A DNA stretch of 64,000 nt from Lichenicoccus sp965276875 (GCF_965276875.1 NZ_OZ255701.1:3038001-3102000); one strand, 5' to 3'. Shown: positions 43,574-53,042, counted from the first letter of the stretch. Program-made: numbers and translations. Notes: a model not told the origin generated them from the sequence alone.

Positions 43574-44782
43574 TCAATAGGATCGCGGCAGGTCCAGCAC
43601 GTGCTCGGACAAGTAGGCGAGAATCATGTTCGTCGAGATCGGAGCGACCTGGTAGAGGCGTGTCTCGCGGAACTTGCGCTCAACATCGTACTCCTCTGCA
43701 AAACCGAATCCACCATGGGTCTGGATACAGGCTTCGCCTGCGGCCCAGCTGGCCTCTGCAGCCAACATCTTGCCCATATTGGCTTCCTCACCACAGCGCT
43801 CGCCCCGCTCGAACTTGGCGAGCCCCTCATTGACGATTGCCTGAGCAGCACGAAGTTGAGCATAAGCCCGGGCAATAGGAAACTGGATGCCCTGGTTCTG
43901 CCCAATGGGCCGCCCAAACAGAACACGCTCCCTGGCATAGGCGACCGACTTGTCGGTGAACCACTTGCCGTCCCCGATGCACTCGCTGGCGATGAGTAGG
44001 CGCTCTGCGTTCATCCCGTCCAGGATGTATTGAAAGCCATTTCCCTCGACACCTACCAGGTTATCAGCCGGCACCCGGAGCTCGTCGAAAAACACTTCGC
44101 ACGAGTTATGATTCATCATTGTCCGGATAGGGCGAATAGTAAGTCCGTGGCCTATGGCTTCACGCATGTCGACGATAAAGGTGGACAGGCCCTCCGTCTT
44201 CTTGGCGGTCTTCTCCCTCGGCGTGGTACGCGCGAGCAACAGCATAAGGTCGGAATGCTCGGCGCGGCTGGTCCAGATTTTCTGGCCGTTCACCACATAA
44301 CTGTCGCCGTCACGCACGGCCATGGTCCTAAGAGCCGTCGTGTCGGTCCCGCTGGTCGGCTCGGTCACGCCGAACGCCTGAAGGCGAAGCGACCCGTCAG
44401 CGAGACCAGGAAGATATTGCCGCTTCTGCGCCGCGCTGCCGTGTCGGAGCACCGTGCCCATGATGTACATCTGCGCATGGCAGGCGCCCCCGTTGCACCC
44501 CCCCCGTTGCACCTCCTCAAGGACCGCAGCCGCTGCGGAGAGCGGCAGGCCGGAACCGCCATACTCCTCGGGAATCAATGCAGCGAGGTAGCCCGCCTCC
44601 GTCATCGCGGCTACAAATTCGGTCGGATAGCGCTGTGAGCGGTCCTGCTCGCGCCAATATTCGCCGGGGAACGATGCGCAGAGTTTGCGAATCTCCTCGC
44701 GGATCTCAGCGTAGCTACGGTCTTCCGCCACCCCTGCGAAGCCGGTCGTCTCGGGTATGGTTCTAGAGCTATCGGCGACCAT
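43574..44782 (-). CDS. Acyl-CoA dehydrogenase
   Basis: About 402 residues, normal length. It has the three-domain ACAD pattern: an N-terminal helical part (YPTEFVAAMTEAGYLAALIPEEYGGSG), the FAD-contact strand region (LQAFGVTEPTSGTDTTALRT, VVNGQKIWTSRAEHSD) and the C-terminal helices (RVLFGRPIGQNQGIQFPIARAYAQL, IQTHGGFGFAEEYDVERKFRE). It introduces a double bond into an acyl-CoA, passing electrons to ETF. It is divergent from the CMD/aldehyde dehydrogenase operon, with about 400 bases between, and belongs to the catabolic island. No transporter or ETF gene is adjacent. Confidence 0.92.
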   Translation of the reverse strand: MVADSSRTIPETTGFAGVAEDRSYAEIREEIRKLCASFPGEYWREQDRSQRYPTEFVAAMTEAGYLAALIPEEYGGSGLPLSAAAAVLEEVQRGGCNGGACHAQMYIMGTVLRHGSAAQKRQYLPGLADGSLRLQAFGVTEPTSGTDTTALRTMAVRDGDSYVVNGQKIWTSRAEHSDLMLLLARTTPREKTAKKTEGLSTFIVDMREAIGHGLTIRPIRTMMNHNSCEVFFDELRVPADNLVGVEGNGFQYILDGMNAERLLIASECIGDGKWFTDKSVAYARERVLFGRPIGQNQGIQFPIARAYAQLRAAQAIVNEGLAKFERGERCGEEANMGKMLAAEASWAAGEACIQTHGGFGFAEEYDVERKFRETRLYQVAPISTNMILAYLSEHVLDLPRSY

Positions 44783-44785
44783 CAT

Positions 44786-45193
44786 TCTACCCTTACGTGC
44801 AAGCAGTTGACTGAGATCGCCCTGAATTAAAGGACCATTAGGTCAGACAGCTAGTGGTTGAGCTGTCCTATCAGCTATGCTTCATGCTAGCCGTCGACGG
44901 AATAAACCGAACCGTGACGACGGATTGCAGAGAAGCCGGCAACGTGATCATCCATTGCAATGCGCTCCACCAAGACAGTCCGCAGGCTTGCCACATCAAT
45001 GAGATCAGCGGGGAAGGGAGTGCTACCTCCAATCCTGATCTAGCTGATATCCGGAGAGATCGAGTGCTACCTCGATTGAGAGTGGTGCGTTCCTGATGTA
45101 ACTTTGACAACCGTGGTGGTGGTTCCGCGCTAGATGGGCCGACATGCTTTTTGTGAGGTCCAGGTGCCGAGGAGCACACTTTAAAGCCGAGGG
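44786..45193. other. Divergent promoter region of the catabolic island
   Basis: About 400 bases between the acyl-CoA dehydrogenase (minus) and the CMD-family gene (plus). No gene is supported. Both operons must start here. A nearly repeated phrase, GAGTGCTACCTC, occurs at about 45017 and 45061 and could be part of regulator binding sites; I cannot assign it further. Confidence 0.4.
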
Positions 45194-45601
45194 ATGTCTA
45201 AGATGCCTATAAACAAGGAACTCTACGACCGCGGCCTTGCAATCCGAACGGAGGTCGTCGGACCCGACCATGTGAAACGGGCTCTCGAATCTGCCAACAC
45301 CTTCACCCAGCCGATGCAGGATCTGGTGACGGAATTCTGTTGGGGAGCGATCTGGGGACGCGAAGGCCTGGAGCGGAAGACGCGTAGCTTGATCAATCTC
45401 GCGATGCTTTCCGTCCTAAACCGTCCAAACGAGCTGAAAGCGCATGTAAGGGGGGCGGTGCGCAATGGCTGCACGATGGAGGAGATACGTGAGGTCCTCC
45501 TGCAGGTAGCGGTGTATGCAGGTGTTCCCGCGGCGATCGACTCCTTCCGCGCAGCGCGAGAAGTACTCGACGAGGTCGAGGCAGAAAGCAAGTCAACATG
45601 A
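45194..45601 (+). CDS. Carboxymuconolactone decarboxylase-family protein
   Basis: 135 residues, all alpha-helical. The family core is present: TEFCWGAIWGREGLERKTRSLINLAML, LKAHVRGAVRNGCTMEEIREVLL and YAGVPAAIDSFRAAREVL, closely following PcaC-like 4-carboxymuconolactone decarboxylases. True PcaC acts in the protocatechuate branch; here no pcaBDIJ genes are near, so the substrate may be another lactone or keto acid. Its stop overlaps the aldehyde dehydrogenase start by 4 bases. Confidence 0.88.
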   Translation: MSKMPINKELYDRGLAIRTEVVGPDHVKRALESANTFTQPMQDLVTEFCWGAIWGREGLERKTRSLINLAMLSVLNRPNELKAHVRGAVRNGCTMEEIREVLLQVAVYAGVPAAIDSFRAAREVLDEVEAESKST

Positions 45602-47088
45602 AGGTGATAGACCGTCCTGGTCAGCTCCTCATCGGTGGTCGTTGGATCGATCCAACGACTGGAACGTGGTTCGACACGATAAATCCCTTTACAGGGAAAG
45701 CATGGGGAACCGTGGCGCGGGCGGGGATCGCCGACGTCGAGCGAGCCGTATCCGCGGCCCATGAAGCCTTTCATGCGGCAAAGTGGCGGGGCATCACCGC
45801 CTCGGCTCGCGGCGCTCTGCTCGTGAGGCTGGGAGAGTTGATCGCGGCTAATGCGGTCGAACTGGCGCGCATCGAGTCTCAGGATAATGGAAAGCTTATC
45901 GCCGAGATGAGCGCCCAGCTTGGCTACATTCCCGAATGGTTCCGATATTTCGGCGGCTTGGCCGACAAGATCGAAGGCCGGGTGCTTCCGATCGACAAGC
46001 CTTCGACCTTTGCTTACACTCGCGAGGAGCCGCTCGGCGTCATTGGTGTGATCACGCCCTGGAACTCGCCTCTACTACTCGCGGCCTGGAAGCTGGCTCC
46101 GGCACTCGCGGCTGGCAACACGATCGTCTGGAAGCCGTCCGAGTTTTCCTCCGCTTCGGCTCTGGCGTTCGGACAGCTTTTTGAGGAAGCGGGCTTCCCG
46201 CCCGGTGTTGTCAATATCGTTACCGGCTTCGGTAACGAGATCGGTGATGCGCTGGTTGATCACCGACAAATATCGAAGGTGGCGTTCACCGGCGGTGATG
46301 CGACTGGCCAGCGGATCTATCAAAGAGCGGCCGAGCAGATCAAGCCGGTCACTCTGGAGTTGGGTGGCAAATCCGCCAACATCGTGTTCTCGGACTCGAA
46401 CCTGGACCACGCGTTGAATGGCGTGATCTCCGGGATTTTCGCGGCCACCGGCCAAACCTGCATTGCCGGCTCACGAGCGCTGGTGCAACGTGACGTCTAC
46501 GAAGGGTTTGTAACGAGGCTCGTTGATTTTGCCCGGCAGGCGCGTCTTGGTGATCCGCTCGATCCGCAGACCCAGGTCGGGCCGGTCACCACGGAGCAGC
46601 AACTACGGAAGATTCTCGATTACATCGATATCGGCAGGGCGGAAGGAGCACGTTGCGTGCTCGGGGGCGCCAGGCCGGTCCGCCCCGAATGCGGCGATGG
46701 CTGGTTCGTCGAACCGACCATTTTCACGGATGTCGCGCCGTCGATGCGGATTGCGCAGGAAGAGATCTTCGGGCCGGTCCTGTCAGTGATTCCGTTCGAA
46801 GACGAAGAAGACGCTGTCCGCATAGCAAACGGTACGATGTTCGGCCTCGCGGCTGGCATATGGACTTCGAACATCCGCCGAGCGCTGACGCTGCCAACCA
46901 GACTGGAAGCGGGGACCGTATGGGTGAACACCTACCGGGCGGTAAGCTATCTGGCGCCGTTCGGCGGTTACAAGCGCTCCGGACTGGGACGAGAGAGCGG
47001 CCAGGCGGCAATCCACGAATATCTGCAGACCAAGACCGTGTGGATCGATACCAGCGAGACTTTCGGCAACCCCTTCATCATTCGCTGA
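45598..47088 (+). CDS. NAD(P)-dependent aldehyde dehydrogenase
   Basis: 496 residues, standard length. The cofactor-binding region (GVITPWNSPLLLAAWKLAPALAAGN, KPSEF), general base E254 in TLELGGKSAN and nucleophile C288 in GQTCIAGSR are all in place, and the C-terminal FGGYKRSGLGRESG motif is conserved. It oxidises an aldehyde or semialdehyde to the acid. Coupled to the CMD gene and followed by a hydroxyacid dehydrogenase, it fits oxidation of alcohol/semialdehyde intermediates in the island's pathway. Confidence 0.94.
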   Translation: MKVIDRPGQLLIGGRWIDPTTGTWFDTINPFTGKAWGTVARAGIADVERAVSAAHEAFHAAKWRGITASARGALLVRLGELIAANAVELARIESQDNGKLIAEMSAQLGYIPEWFRYFGGLADKIEGRVLPIDKPSTFAYTREEPLGVIGVITPWNSPLLLAAWKLAPALAAGNTIVWKPSEFSSASALAFGQLFEEAGFPPGVVNIVTGFGNEIGDALVDHRQISKVAFTGGDATGQRIYQRAAEQIKPVTLELGGKSANIVFSDSNLDHALNGVISGIFAATGQTCIAGSRALVQRDVYEGFVTRLVDFARQARLGDPLDPQTQVGPVTTEQQLRKILDYIDIGRAEGARCVLGGARPVRPECGDGWFVEPTIFTDVAPSMRIAQEEIFGPVLSVIPFEDEEDAVRIANGTMFGLAAGIWTSNIRRALTLPTRLEAGTVWVNTYRAVSYLAPFGGYKRSGLGRESGQAAIHEYLQTKTVWIDTSETFGNPFIIR

Positions 47089-47110
47089 TCAAAAGGAGCT
47101 CGCTTCGCTC

Positions 47111-48013
47111 ATGTCCATCGGTTTTATCGGTCTCGGAAATATAGGTGCGCCGATGGCTCGCCGCCTAGTCGCAGCCGGTCACGACGTACTCGTGTTCGAC
47201 CTGAACCAGGCCGCCGTCGAGCGGCTCGTCGGCGTCGGAGCAAAGGCTGGCCATTCCGTGCGGGCGATCGGCGACCGATGCGAGACGGTGCTCCTTAGCC
47301 TTCCCGCGCCGGCCATCGTCAACGAGGTGGTGCTGGGGCAGGACGGTCTGATATCGAGCAGCGTCGTCCGTCATGTGATCGACCTCTCAACGACCGGCTC
47401 TGATACGGCGCATAACATCGATGAAGGGCTGAGCCGGCGCGGAATCGGTGCTGTGGATGCGCCGGTAAGTGGCGGTGTTTCTGGGGCGGAGGCGGGAACT
47501 CTGGCGATCATGGTCGCATGCTCCCGTCAACGCTTCGAGGTGGTCGAACCGCTCTTGCGGACGCTCGGACGTGTGTTCCACGTGGCCGAACGCCCAGGGC
47601 TTGGCCAGCTGATGAAGCTGATCAACAATTACCTGTCTGCCACGTCACTGGCGGTTACGAGCGAAGCGTTCGTATTGGGCTTAAAGCGCGGGCTCGATCC
47701 GGTTAAGATGATCGAAGTGCTGAACGCCGGATCGGGACGCAGCAGCGCCTCTCTGGACAAGTTCCCACGTGCGATCCTCCCTGGCACCTTTGATCTGGGC
47801 TTCACGATTGCATTGATGTGCAAGGATCTCGGATTGTTCCTCGACGAGGCAAAAATGGCGGGCGTCTCGCTCGCTGCCGGCGCTGCGATTGACGGCGCGT
47901 GGCAAAACGCCAGAGGCGAGTTGGGGGGCGACGCGGATTTCAGCCGCATTGTCACGGTGCTGGCGAGACAGGCGGGAATCGACCCTTTGCCCTGCAAGGA
48001 GCATGAGAGCTGA
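47111..48013 (+). CDS. 3-hydroxyisobutyrate dehydrogenase-family oxidoreductase
   Basis: 300 residues. The N-terminal Rossmann fold starts IGFIGLGNIGAPMARRLVAAGHDV. The substrate motif DAPVSGGVSGAEAGTLAIMV and the catalytic Lys in LGQLMKLINNYL are conserved, with a C-terminal helical domain (LCKDLGLFLDEA-like MCKDLGLFLDEA). Family members oxidise beta-hydroxyacids or reduce semialdehydes. It has a purine-rich AAAAGGAG ribosome-binding site and is in the plus-strand catabolic operon. Confidence 0.92.
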   Translation: MSIGFIGLGNIGAPMARRLVAAGHDVLVFDLNQAAVERLVGVGAKAGHSVRAIGDRCETVLLSLPAPAIVNEVVLGQDGLISSSVVRHVIDLSTTGSDTAHNIDEGLSRRGIGAVDAPVSGGVSGAEAGTLAIMVACSRQRFEVVEPLLRTLGRVFHVAERPGLGQLMKLINNYLSATSLAVTSEAFVLGLKRGLDPVKMIEVLNAGSGRSSASLDKFPRAILPGTFDLGFTIALMCKDLGLFLDEAKMAGVSLAAGAAIDGAWQNARGELGGDADFSRIVTVLARQAGIDPLPCKEHES

Positions 48014-48825
48014 GCGACACCTACGAGATCCACGCCGTACGCTATGCACGCGTGGACCGGCGGCGGCCCGAGAACTTCGTCGGCGGTGATCCGCATGATG
48101 GTCCGATGCCAATGGACTATTTTGTTTGGGCACTTGTCAGCCCAGAGCGGACGATCGTGGTTGATACGGGTTTTGATCGATCTGGGGCAGAAGCACGAAA
48201 GCGTGAGCTGCTGAGGCCCGTAGAGGAGGGGTTGGCGGCGATCGGTGTCGATCATCGCATTGTTCGGGATGTTGTGTTCACCCACCTGCACTACGACCAC
48301 TGCGGCAATCGGCATCTCTTTCCGGAGGCACGATTTCATGTCCAGGACAGCGAAATGCAGTTCGCGACAGGCCGCTGCATGTGCCATGAGACATTCCGTA
48401 CACATTATGAGATGGAGGACGTTCTGACGATGGTGCGGCGCACCTTCACAGGCAGGACGGAATTTCACAGCGGCGCAACCGAGCTCGCCCCTGGTGTCAC
48501 GCTCCATCATGTCGGAGGCCACACGCTCGGCATGCAGGTCGTTCGTGTCAAGACCCAGCGGGGCTTCGTTGTGCTCGCGTCGGACGTATCTCACTACTAT
48601 GAAAATATTGAGAAAGATCGAGCCTTCCCGGCGGTCTATTCAATAGGCGCACTCCTCGATGCCTACCGCGACGTAAGGCGACTGGCCTCATCTGGGTCGC
48701 ATGTCATTCCTGGTCACGATCCCCTCGTTCTTCGGACATATCCTCCGTCCGCACCGAGCCTGGTCGGTCTTGCAGCGCGATTGGACCTGGACCCAATTCA
48801 GCCTTTCCCAGCCGCAACTGAGTAG
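48010..48825 (+). CDS. MBL-fold metallo-hydrolase (AHL-lactonase-like) 1
   Basis: About 271 residues if translation starts at a CTG at 48010; the first standard start is a GTG at 48052 (257 residues). The family N-terminus (YEIHAVRYARVDRRRPENF) is encoded upstream of the GTG, which argues for the CTG or for a sequencing error. The metal site HxHxDH is intact (FTHLHYDHCGN), with later His in HVGGHTLGMQ, Asp in VLASDVSHYY and His in VIPGHDP. N-acyl lactonases share this layout; in this island it may open a lactone. The CTG overlaps the upstream stop. Confidence 0.85.
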   Translation: MSDTYEIHAVRYARVDRRRPENFVGGDPHDGPMPMDYFVWALVSPERTIVVDTGFDRSGAEARKRELLRPVEEGLAAIGVDHRIVRDVVFTHLHYDHCGNRHLFPEARFHVQDSEMQFATGRCMCHETFRTHYEMEDVLTMVRRTFTGRTEFHSGATELAPGVTLHHVGGHTLGMQVVRVKTQRGFVVLASDVSHYYENIEKDRAFPAVYSIGALLDAYRDVRRLASSGSHVIPGHDPLVLRTYPPSAPSLVGLAARLDLDPIQPFPAATE

Positions 48826-48849
48826 AAGTTTCACCGTAAGGTCAGAAAG

Positions 48850-49260
48850 ATGTCATCTCCAAACGCCGAAGGCGAGAGTCCTGGTGGCCAGTATCAATCC
48901 TACCTAAGGCAAGGAGCGATCCACCTTCAGCGTTGTCGCGCCTGTACCGGGCCTGTCATCTTCCCGCCGAGAACACTCTGCCCTCGCTGTGGGTCCACGA
49001 AACTCGAGTGGGCGCCCATTTCAGGTAAGGGCACAGTGTATTCCGCCACCGTCATCCATCAGCGGCCGGAGCGCGGCGGCGATTATAGCATCGCCCTCGT
49101 AGACCTCGCCGAAGGTGCCAGGATGCTGAGCAGCGTTCGGGGTATGCCGGCTGGTGATGTGGCGATCGGGATCGCTGTCCGGGCCATCATTGAGAGCCTG
49201 GATCCGGCAAGCTACATTGTTCGCTTCGAGAAGGAGCCGGCGACCGATGAAATATCCTGA
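48850..49260 (+). CDS. DUF35 Zn-ribbon/OB-fold protein, thiolase partner
   Basis: 136 residues. A rubredoxin-like zinc ribbon (LQRCRACTGPVIFPPRTLCPRCGS) is followed by an OB-fold (GTVYSATVIHQRP, YSIALVDLAEGARMLSSV). DUF35 proteins form complexes with thiolase-like or aldolase enzymes, and this one overlaps the thiolase gene by 14 bases. It probably positions acyl-CoA substrate or supports retro-aldol/thiolytic cleavage in the side-chain-type pathway. Confidence 0.9.
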   Translation: MSSPNAEGESPGGQYQSYLRQGAIHLQRCRACTGPVIFPPRTLCPRCGSTKLEWAPISGKGTVYSATVIHQRPERGGDYSIALVDLAEGARMLSSVRGMPAGDVAIGIAVRAIIESLDPASYIVRFEKEPATDEIS

Positions 49261-50398
49261 CTTGCGTGATGCGGCGGCAATCGTCGGCATCGGACTCGCT
49301 GGAATCGGCGAGGCACCAGGCTTTACTCATCTTGATTTGATCGGCCGTGCGGTGTCGCGGGCGCTTGATGACGCGGGTCTGTTGCTTTCTGACATCGACG
49401 CGCTCTATGCCGCCAACATGGTGGATATGTTTCCGACGCTGGTGGTCGGAGACTATCTTGGCATCCATCCCGCTCATGCCGTCGGCACCAATACGGGCGG
49501 CAACGTCTTCGTCGACCATGCCATCTCAGCGGCCGCCGCGCTCCAGTCCAGTCTGTGCGACGTAGCACTTATCTGTTACGGCAGCAACCAACGCAGCGCT
49601 GCTCTGCCGATCATGCCTGCGGGCACGCCTCCCTATGAGATGATTCACAAGCCTCGCGAGCCGATCTCGTCCTACGCCATGGCGGCCGCCCGCCACATGC
49701 ACCAGTATGGGACGACCCGTCACGACTTGGCGATGGCGGCAGTGGCGGCGCGGCAGTGGGCCCGGCTAAATCCCGTTGCATTCGCAAGAAGCCCGCTTAC
49801 CGCAGACGAGGTGCTTTCCAGCCGCATGATCTGTGATCCGCTAAGCCTACTGGATTGCTGCCTTGTAACTGACGGCGCTGGGGCCGTGATCATGACGAGG
49901 CCGGACAGAGCGCGCCACCTCGCCAAGGCGCCGGTCCATTTCCTGGGCGGCCGGACGGCTGCGTCTCATTACCAGATCGGGCAGATGCCCGATCTGACGA
50001 CCACCAAAGCGGCCGAGACGGGTCCGGCCGCTCTCCGCATGGCGCGCGTCAAGGTCGAGGACGTCAATCTTCTCCAACTCTATGACGCCTTCACGATCAA
50101 CGTCGTCATGTTTCTCGAGGACCTGGGCTTCTGCCCCAAGGGCGAAGGCGGCCGTTTTATCGGCGATGGCCGCATCGCCCCGGAAGGCTCGCTTCCGGTC
50201 AATACCAATGGTGGCGGTCTGTCATGCGTCCAGCCGGGTATGTACGGCATCTTCACCCTTATCGAGGCCGTCGAGCAGCTTCGTGGAGACGCGGGAGATC
50301 GTCAGGTGGCGGGAGCCAATGTGGCTCTCTGCCATGGCAACGGAGGCCTACTCGCAGCGCAATCGACGGTAGTGCTCGGGACAGCGGCGACAGTCTGA
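49247..50398 (+). CDS. Thiolase/lipid-transfer-like protein (SCP-x thiolase family)
   Basis: 383 residues from MKYPDLRDAAAIVGIG. It follows the thiolase fold (DIDALYAANMVDMFPTLVVGDYLG, LLQLYDAFTINVVMFLEDLGFC, NTNGGGLSCVQPGMYGIFTLIEA). The usual nucleophilic Cys region reads NTGGNVFVDHAISAAAA, without Cys, as in the DUF35-paired thiolase-like subgroup that includes aldolases. A late HGNGG motif is present. It therefore probably catalyses C-C cleavage or transfer together with the DUF35 protein rather than classical thiolysis. It is the last enzyme of the operon before a LysR gene. Confidence 0.85.
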   Translation: MKYPDLRDAAAIVGIGLAGIGEAPGFTHLDLIGRAVSRALDDAGLLLSDIDALYAANMVDMFPTLVVGDYLGIHPAHAVGTNTGGNVFVDHAISAAAALQSSLCDVALICYGSNQRSAALPIMPAGTPPYEMIHKPREPISSYAMAAARHMHQYGTTRHDLAMAAVAARQWARLNPVAFARSPLTADEVLSSRMICDPLSLLDCCLVTDGAGAVIMTRPDRARHLAKAPVHFLGGRTAASHYQIGQMPDLTTTKAAETGPAALRMARVKVEDVNLLQLYDAFTINVVMFLEDLGFCPKGEGGRFIGDGRIAPEGSLPVNTNGGGLSCVQPGMYGIFTLIEAVEQLRGDAGDRQVAGANVALCHGNGGLLAAQSTVVLGTAATV

Positions 50399-50570
50399 TA
50401 CGGCTGGCGCGAGAGGACCATGGCGTTGCTCCGGCCCGACCGCTGCAGGCAGGATGCCGACTGACTTATGGGTGAGAATGCACAAGCTCAGCCTACTCTC
50501 TCTCGGCATCCGGACCTTGCCGCAACAGGCGGCGCTGTATACGCTATGGCAAAACAAAAGGCTGGGAGCG

Positions 50571-51557
50571 ATGGATCTCAGGCATCTCAAGCTGTTTTTG
50601 GCTGTAGCGGACACCGGAAGCTTCTCCAAGGCGGGGGCTACTTGTTCTGTGGCTCAGCCTGTCCTCAGTCGCTGCGTAAGGGAACTTGAAGAGACCTTGG
50701 GCGTGGTCCTGTTCATCAGGACAGGTCGAGGTGCGGTTCTGACGCCGGCGGGGCTACGGTTTCGCGAGCATGCGAAGGATATCCTCGATCGCGTCAATTC
50801 TGCTCTGAGCGAGTTCGTGGGGCTCCAGACCAATCCGATCGGGGAAGTCATACTCGGCGTTCCGCCTACCGTCGGTGCGCTACTCATCGTGCCGCTGGTT
50901 CGTCGTTTCAAACTTGAATTTCCTCGTGGTTCGCTGAAAATCTCCGAAGTCTTCAGTGGCGCGGTCGCGGAGTGGCTCAGCATCGGTCGACTGGATGTTG
51001 CGGTCCTATACAACCCGCCAAAATCGAGCACCCTGGTGGTCGACGACCTGATCGAGGAACAACTCTACCTTGTTGGATCCAATGCGCACGGCGAGGTCGA
51101 TCTCCCGAACCCCGTGCCGACCGCTTTGCTGGGAGATCTGCCGTTGGTCCTTCCTAGCCGTCCGCATGGATTACGACTGCTCGTCGAACGATCGCTGGCA
51201 GAGGTCAAGAGCCAGCTCGGAACGATCGTCGAGGTTGATTCCCTGCAAGCCATGGTCGCGCTCGTCGAAGCCGGGATTGGCTTCACGGTGCTTCCTTACG
51301 CCAGCGTCAAGGGGGAAATGCAGGCAGGACGTCTGAAATGCTGGCCGATCCATGAGCCGACGATTGCCCGACGTCTGGTTGTCGCGACCTCGACGGCGCG
51401 GCCGCTTACCGGCATGGCACGAACTATGGTGAGCATGGTTCGTCAAGAGGTCTCACGCCTGGTTGCTGAGGGTTATTGGGAAATGACCTTGCCGGAAGCA
51501 ACCGACCAGGGACTGCCTCTCAAGGCTAAGAATCAGGGACTGGTGGTTGTCTCCTAG
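50571..51557 (+). CDS. LysR-family regulator of the catabolic island
   Basis: 328 residues from MDLRHLKLFLAVADTGSF, preceded by GGGAG at good spacing; an ATG/GTG region upstream lacks homology. The helix-turn-helix (FSKAGATCSVAQPVLSRCVRELEETLG) and effector domain (VILGVPPTVGALLIVPLVRRF, RLDVAVLYNPP) are typical and complete. It lies between the plus-strand thiolase operon and the convergent CaiB/CitE operon, so it is the best candidate for the pathway-specific regulator of both. LysR proteins (RipR/ItcR) regulate known itaconate operons. Confidence 0.92.
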   Translation: MDLRHLKLFLAVADTGSFSKAGATCSVAQPVLSRCVRELEETLGVVLFIRTGRGAVLTPAGLRFREHAKDILDRVNSALSEFVGLQTNPIGEVILGVPPTVGALLIVPLVRRFKLEFPRGSLKISEVFSGAVAEWLSIGRLDVAVLYNPPKSSTLVVDDLIEEQLYLVGSNAHGEVDLPNPVPTALLGDLPLVLPSRPHGLRLLVERSLAEVKSQLGTIVEVDSLQAMVALVEAGIGFTVLPYASVKGEMQAGRLKCWPIHEPTIARRLVVATSTARPLTGMARTMVSMVRQEVSRLVAEGYWEMTLPEATDQGLPLKAKNQGLVVVS

Positions 51558-51633
51558 AACCTGACCAGTCGCCCGCACTGCGGCTTGAGCGTGATCGGCG
51601 AAGCCAAGGTAACCCAATCATGTTCCAGGAGTA

Positions 51634-53037
51634 TCAGGCTGCCTTGACCTGACCCGCTCCAGTCGAGAAAGCAAGCCCGATCTTGTCCAGCTCGTAGAAG
51701 CGCAGGATTGTTTCCTGCAGATGATCGATTTCGGCCGCGCTCAGGATGCCGGCGGCCAATCCGGCGAACTTCCGGCATAGCTCGGTCCTGGTCGGGAAAT
51801 TCGCCGGTTCGCCGCTGGGATCGATGACCTTGCGCTGCACGCTCCTTGTGCCGAAGCGGATATTGACCAGAGCAGCCATGTGCTCCGGGAACTCGGCTTC
51901 GATCTCGGGAGCGTTGATGCACCCCACCTTCGACATCAGTCGCTGCAGCCTCGCATCCCCGAGCAGGCCGAAGCTGTTCCAGTCGACCTTGCCGGTCAGC
52001 AGCGCTGTGGCGATGACGAAGGGACCGCTGAACTGCGCATCGACAATGTTGGCCGGACGGGACTTTTGGTCCGCGGGCGAGCCGATCAGGAGCATCCCAG
52101 CTTGACTAAGGCCGAGCTGGATCTCGTCGATCGCGTCCACATCGAAATCGTGCTCCTTTCGCAGCCAGAGAGCCGCGTCAATCCCGGCGTGGCCCCATCG
52201 GCAGGATGGGTAGGGCTTCACGCCCACGGCCATCAGCTCGTATTTCCGGCCGAGATCCTCAAAGAACCGGCCCGGATTTGTCGGGTCGCCATAAGAGTTA
52301 AGGAAGCCATGTTTGCCCTCCAGAGCCTGGGAAGCACCTATGAACCCTTCGCGCGCGAGAGTTGCTGCGACCATTCCCGCAAGGCTTGCCCAGCCGACCT
52401 GGAAGCGTTTGGTCCAGGCGCCGTTGGCGAGGAACTGCAGGCTGCCTGATGTCTGGCTCAGCACGACACCAAAGGCGGACATCATCTGGTCGCGCGACAG
52501 ACCGTAGACTCGACCCGCCGCAGCGGCGGCGCCGAACGCGCCGCATGTTGCCGAGGGGTGGAAGCCTCGCTGGTAATGCGCGCCGGCCGGAAGTGCCAGG
52601 CTCAGCCGGAGGGCGACTTCGTAACCGGCGACGATGGCGGCGGCGACACTTGCCCCGGACGCGCCGGTCGCCTCGCCCGCGGCCAACGCCGCCGGGATAA
52701 CCGTCGCGCCGGGATGAACGACGGCGACCGCATGTGTATCGTCGAAATCGAGACTGTGGCCGAGCGTTCCGTTGATCAGGGCGGCCGTCGCAGAGCTGTA
52801 GGTTGCTGGGTCCGAGAAGACATGCGCCTCTCTCCCTTCCGTCCCGAGGATTTTGACCGCGGAGAGGAGGGCAGGGGTACTTTCCGAGGAATGGCGGGCC
52901 CGGATAATGTTGCCGATCAGGTCGAGCGCTAGAGCGCCCGCCCGGTCGAGAACTTCCCTCGGGAGATCCTCAGCACGCACCGTTGCCGCATATTCGGCCA
53001 AAGCGTCGGTCAGACCGATCATCTGCTTTTCTCCCAT
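51634..53037 (-). CDS. MmgE/PrpD-family protein
   Basis: 467 residues, normal length. The all-helical domain is clear (LTDALAEYAATVRAEDLP, NGTLGHSLDFDDTHAVAVVHPGA, RGFHPSATCGAFGAAAAAGRV), and the C-terminal lid domain follows (KPYPSCRWGHAGIDAALWL). The family includes 2-methylcitrate dehydratase, cis-aconitate decarboxylase and iminodisuccinate epimerase. Here it is the last gene of an operon with a CaiB transferase, a hydratase and a CitE lyase, which suggests dehydration or decarboxylation of a di- or tricarboxylic acid. Function beyond the family is inference. Confidence 0.9.
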   Translation of the reverse strand: MGEKQMIGLTDALAEYAATVRAEDLPREVLDRAGALALDLIGNIIRARHSSESTPALLSAVKILGTEGREAHVFSDPATYSSATAALINGTLGHSLDFDDTHAVAVVHPGATVIPAALAAGEATGASGASVAAAIVAGYEVALRLSLALPAGAHYQRGFHPSATCGAFGAAAAAGRVYGLSRDQMMSAFGVVLSQTSGSLQFLANGAWTKRFQVGWASLAGMVAATLAREGFIGASQALEGKHGFLNSYGDPTNPGRFFEDLGRKYELMAVGVKPYPSCRWGHAGIDAALWLRKEHDFDVDAIDEIQLGLSQAGMLLIGSPADQKSRPANIVDAQFSGPFVIATALLTGKVDWNSFGLLGDARLQRLMSKVGCINAPEIEAEFPEHMAALVNIRFGTRSVQRKVIDPSGEPANFPTRTELCRKFAGLAAGILSAAEIDHLQETILRFYELDKIGLAFSTGAGQVKAA

Positions 53038-53042
53038 CTCAG

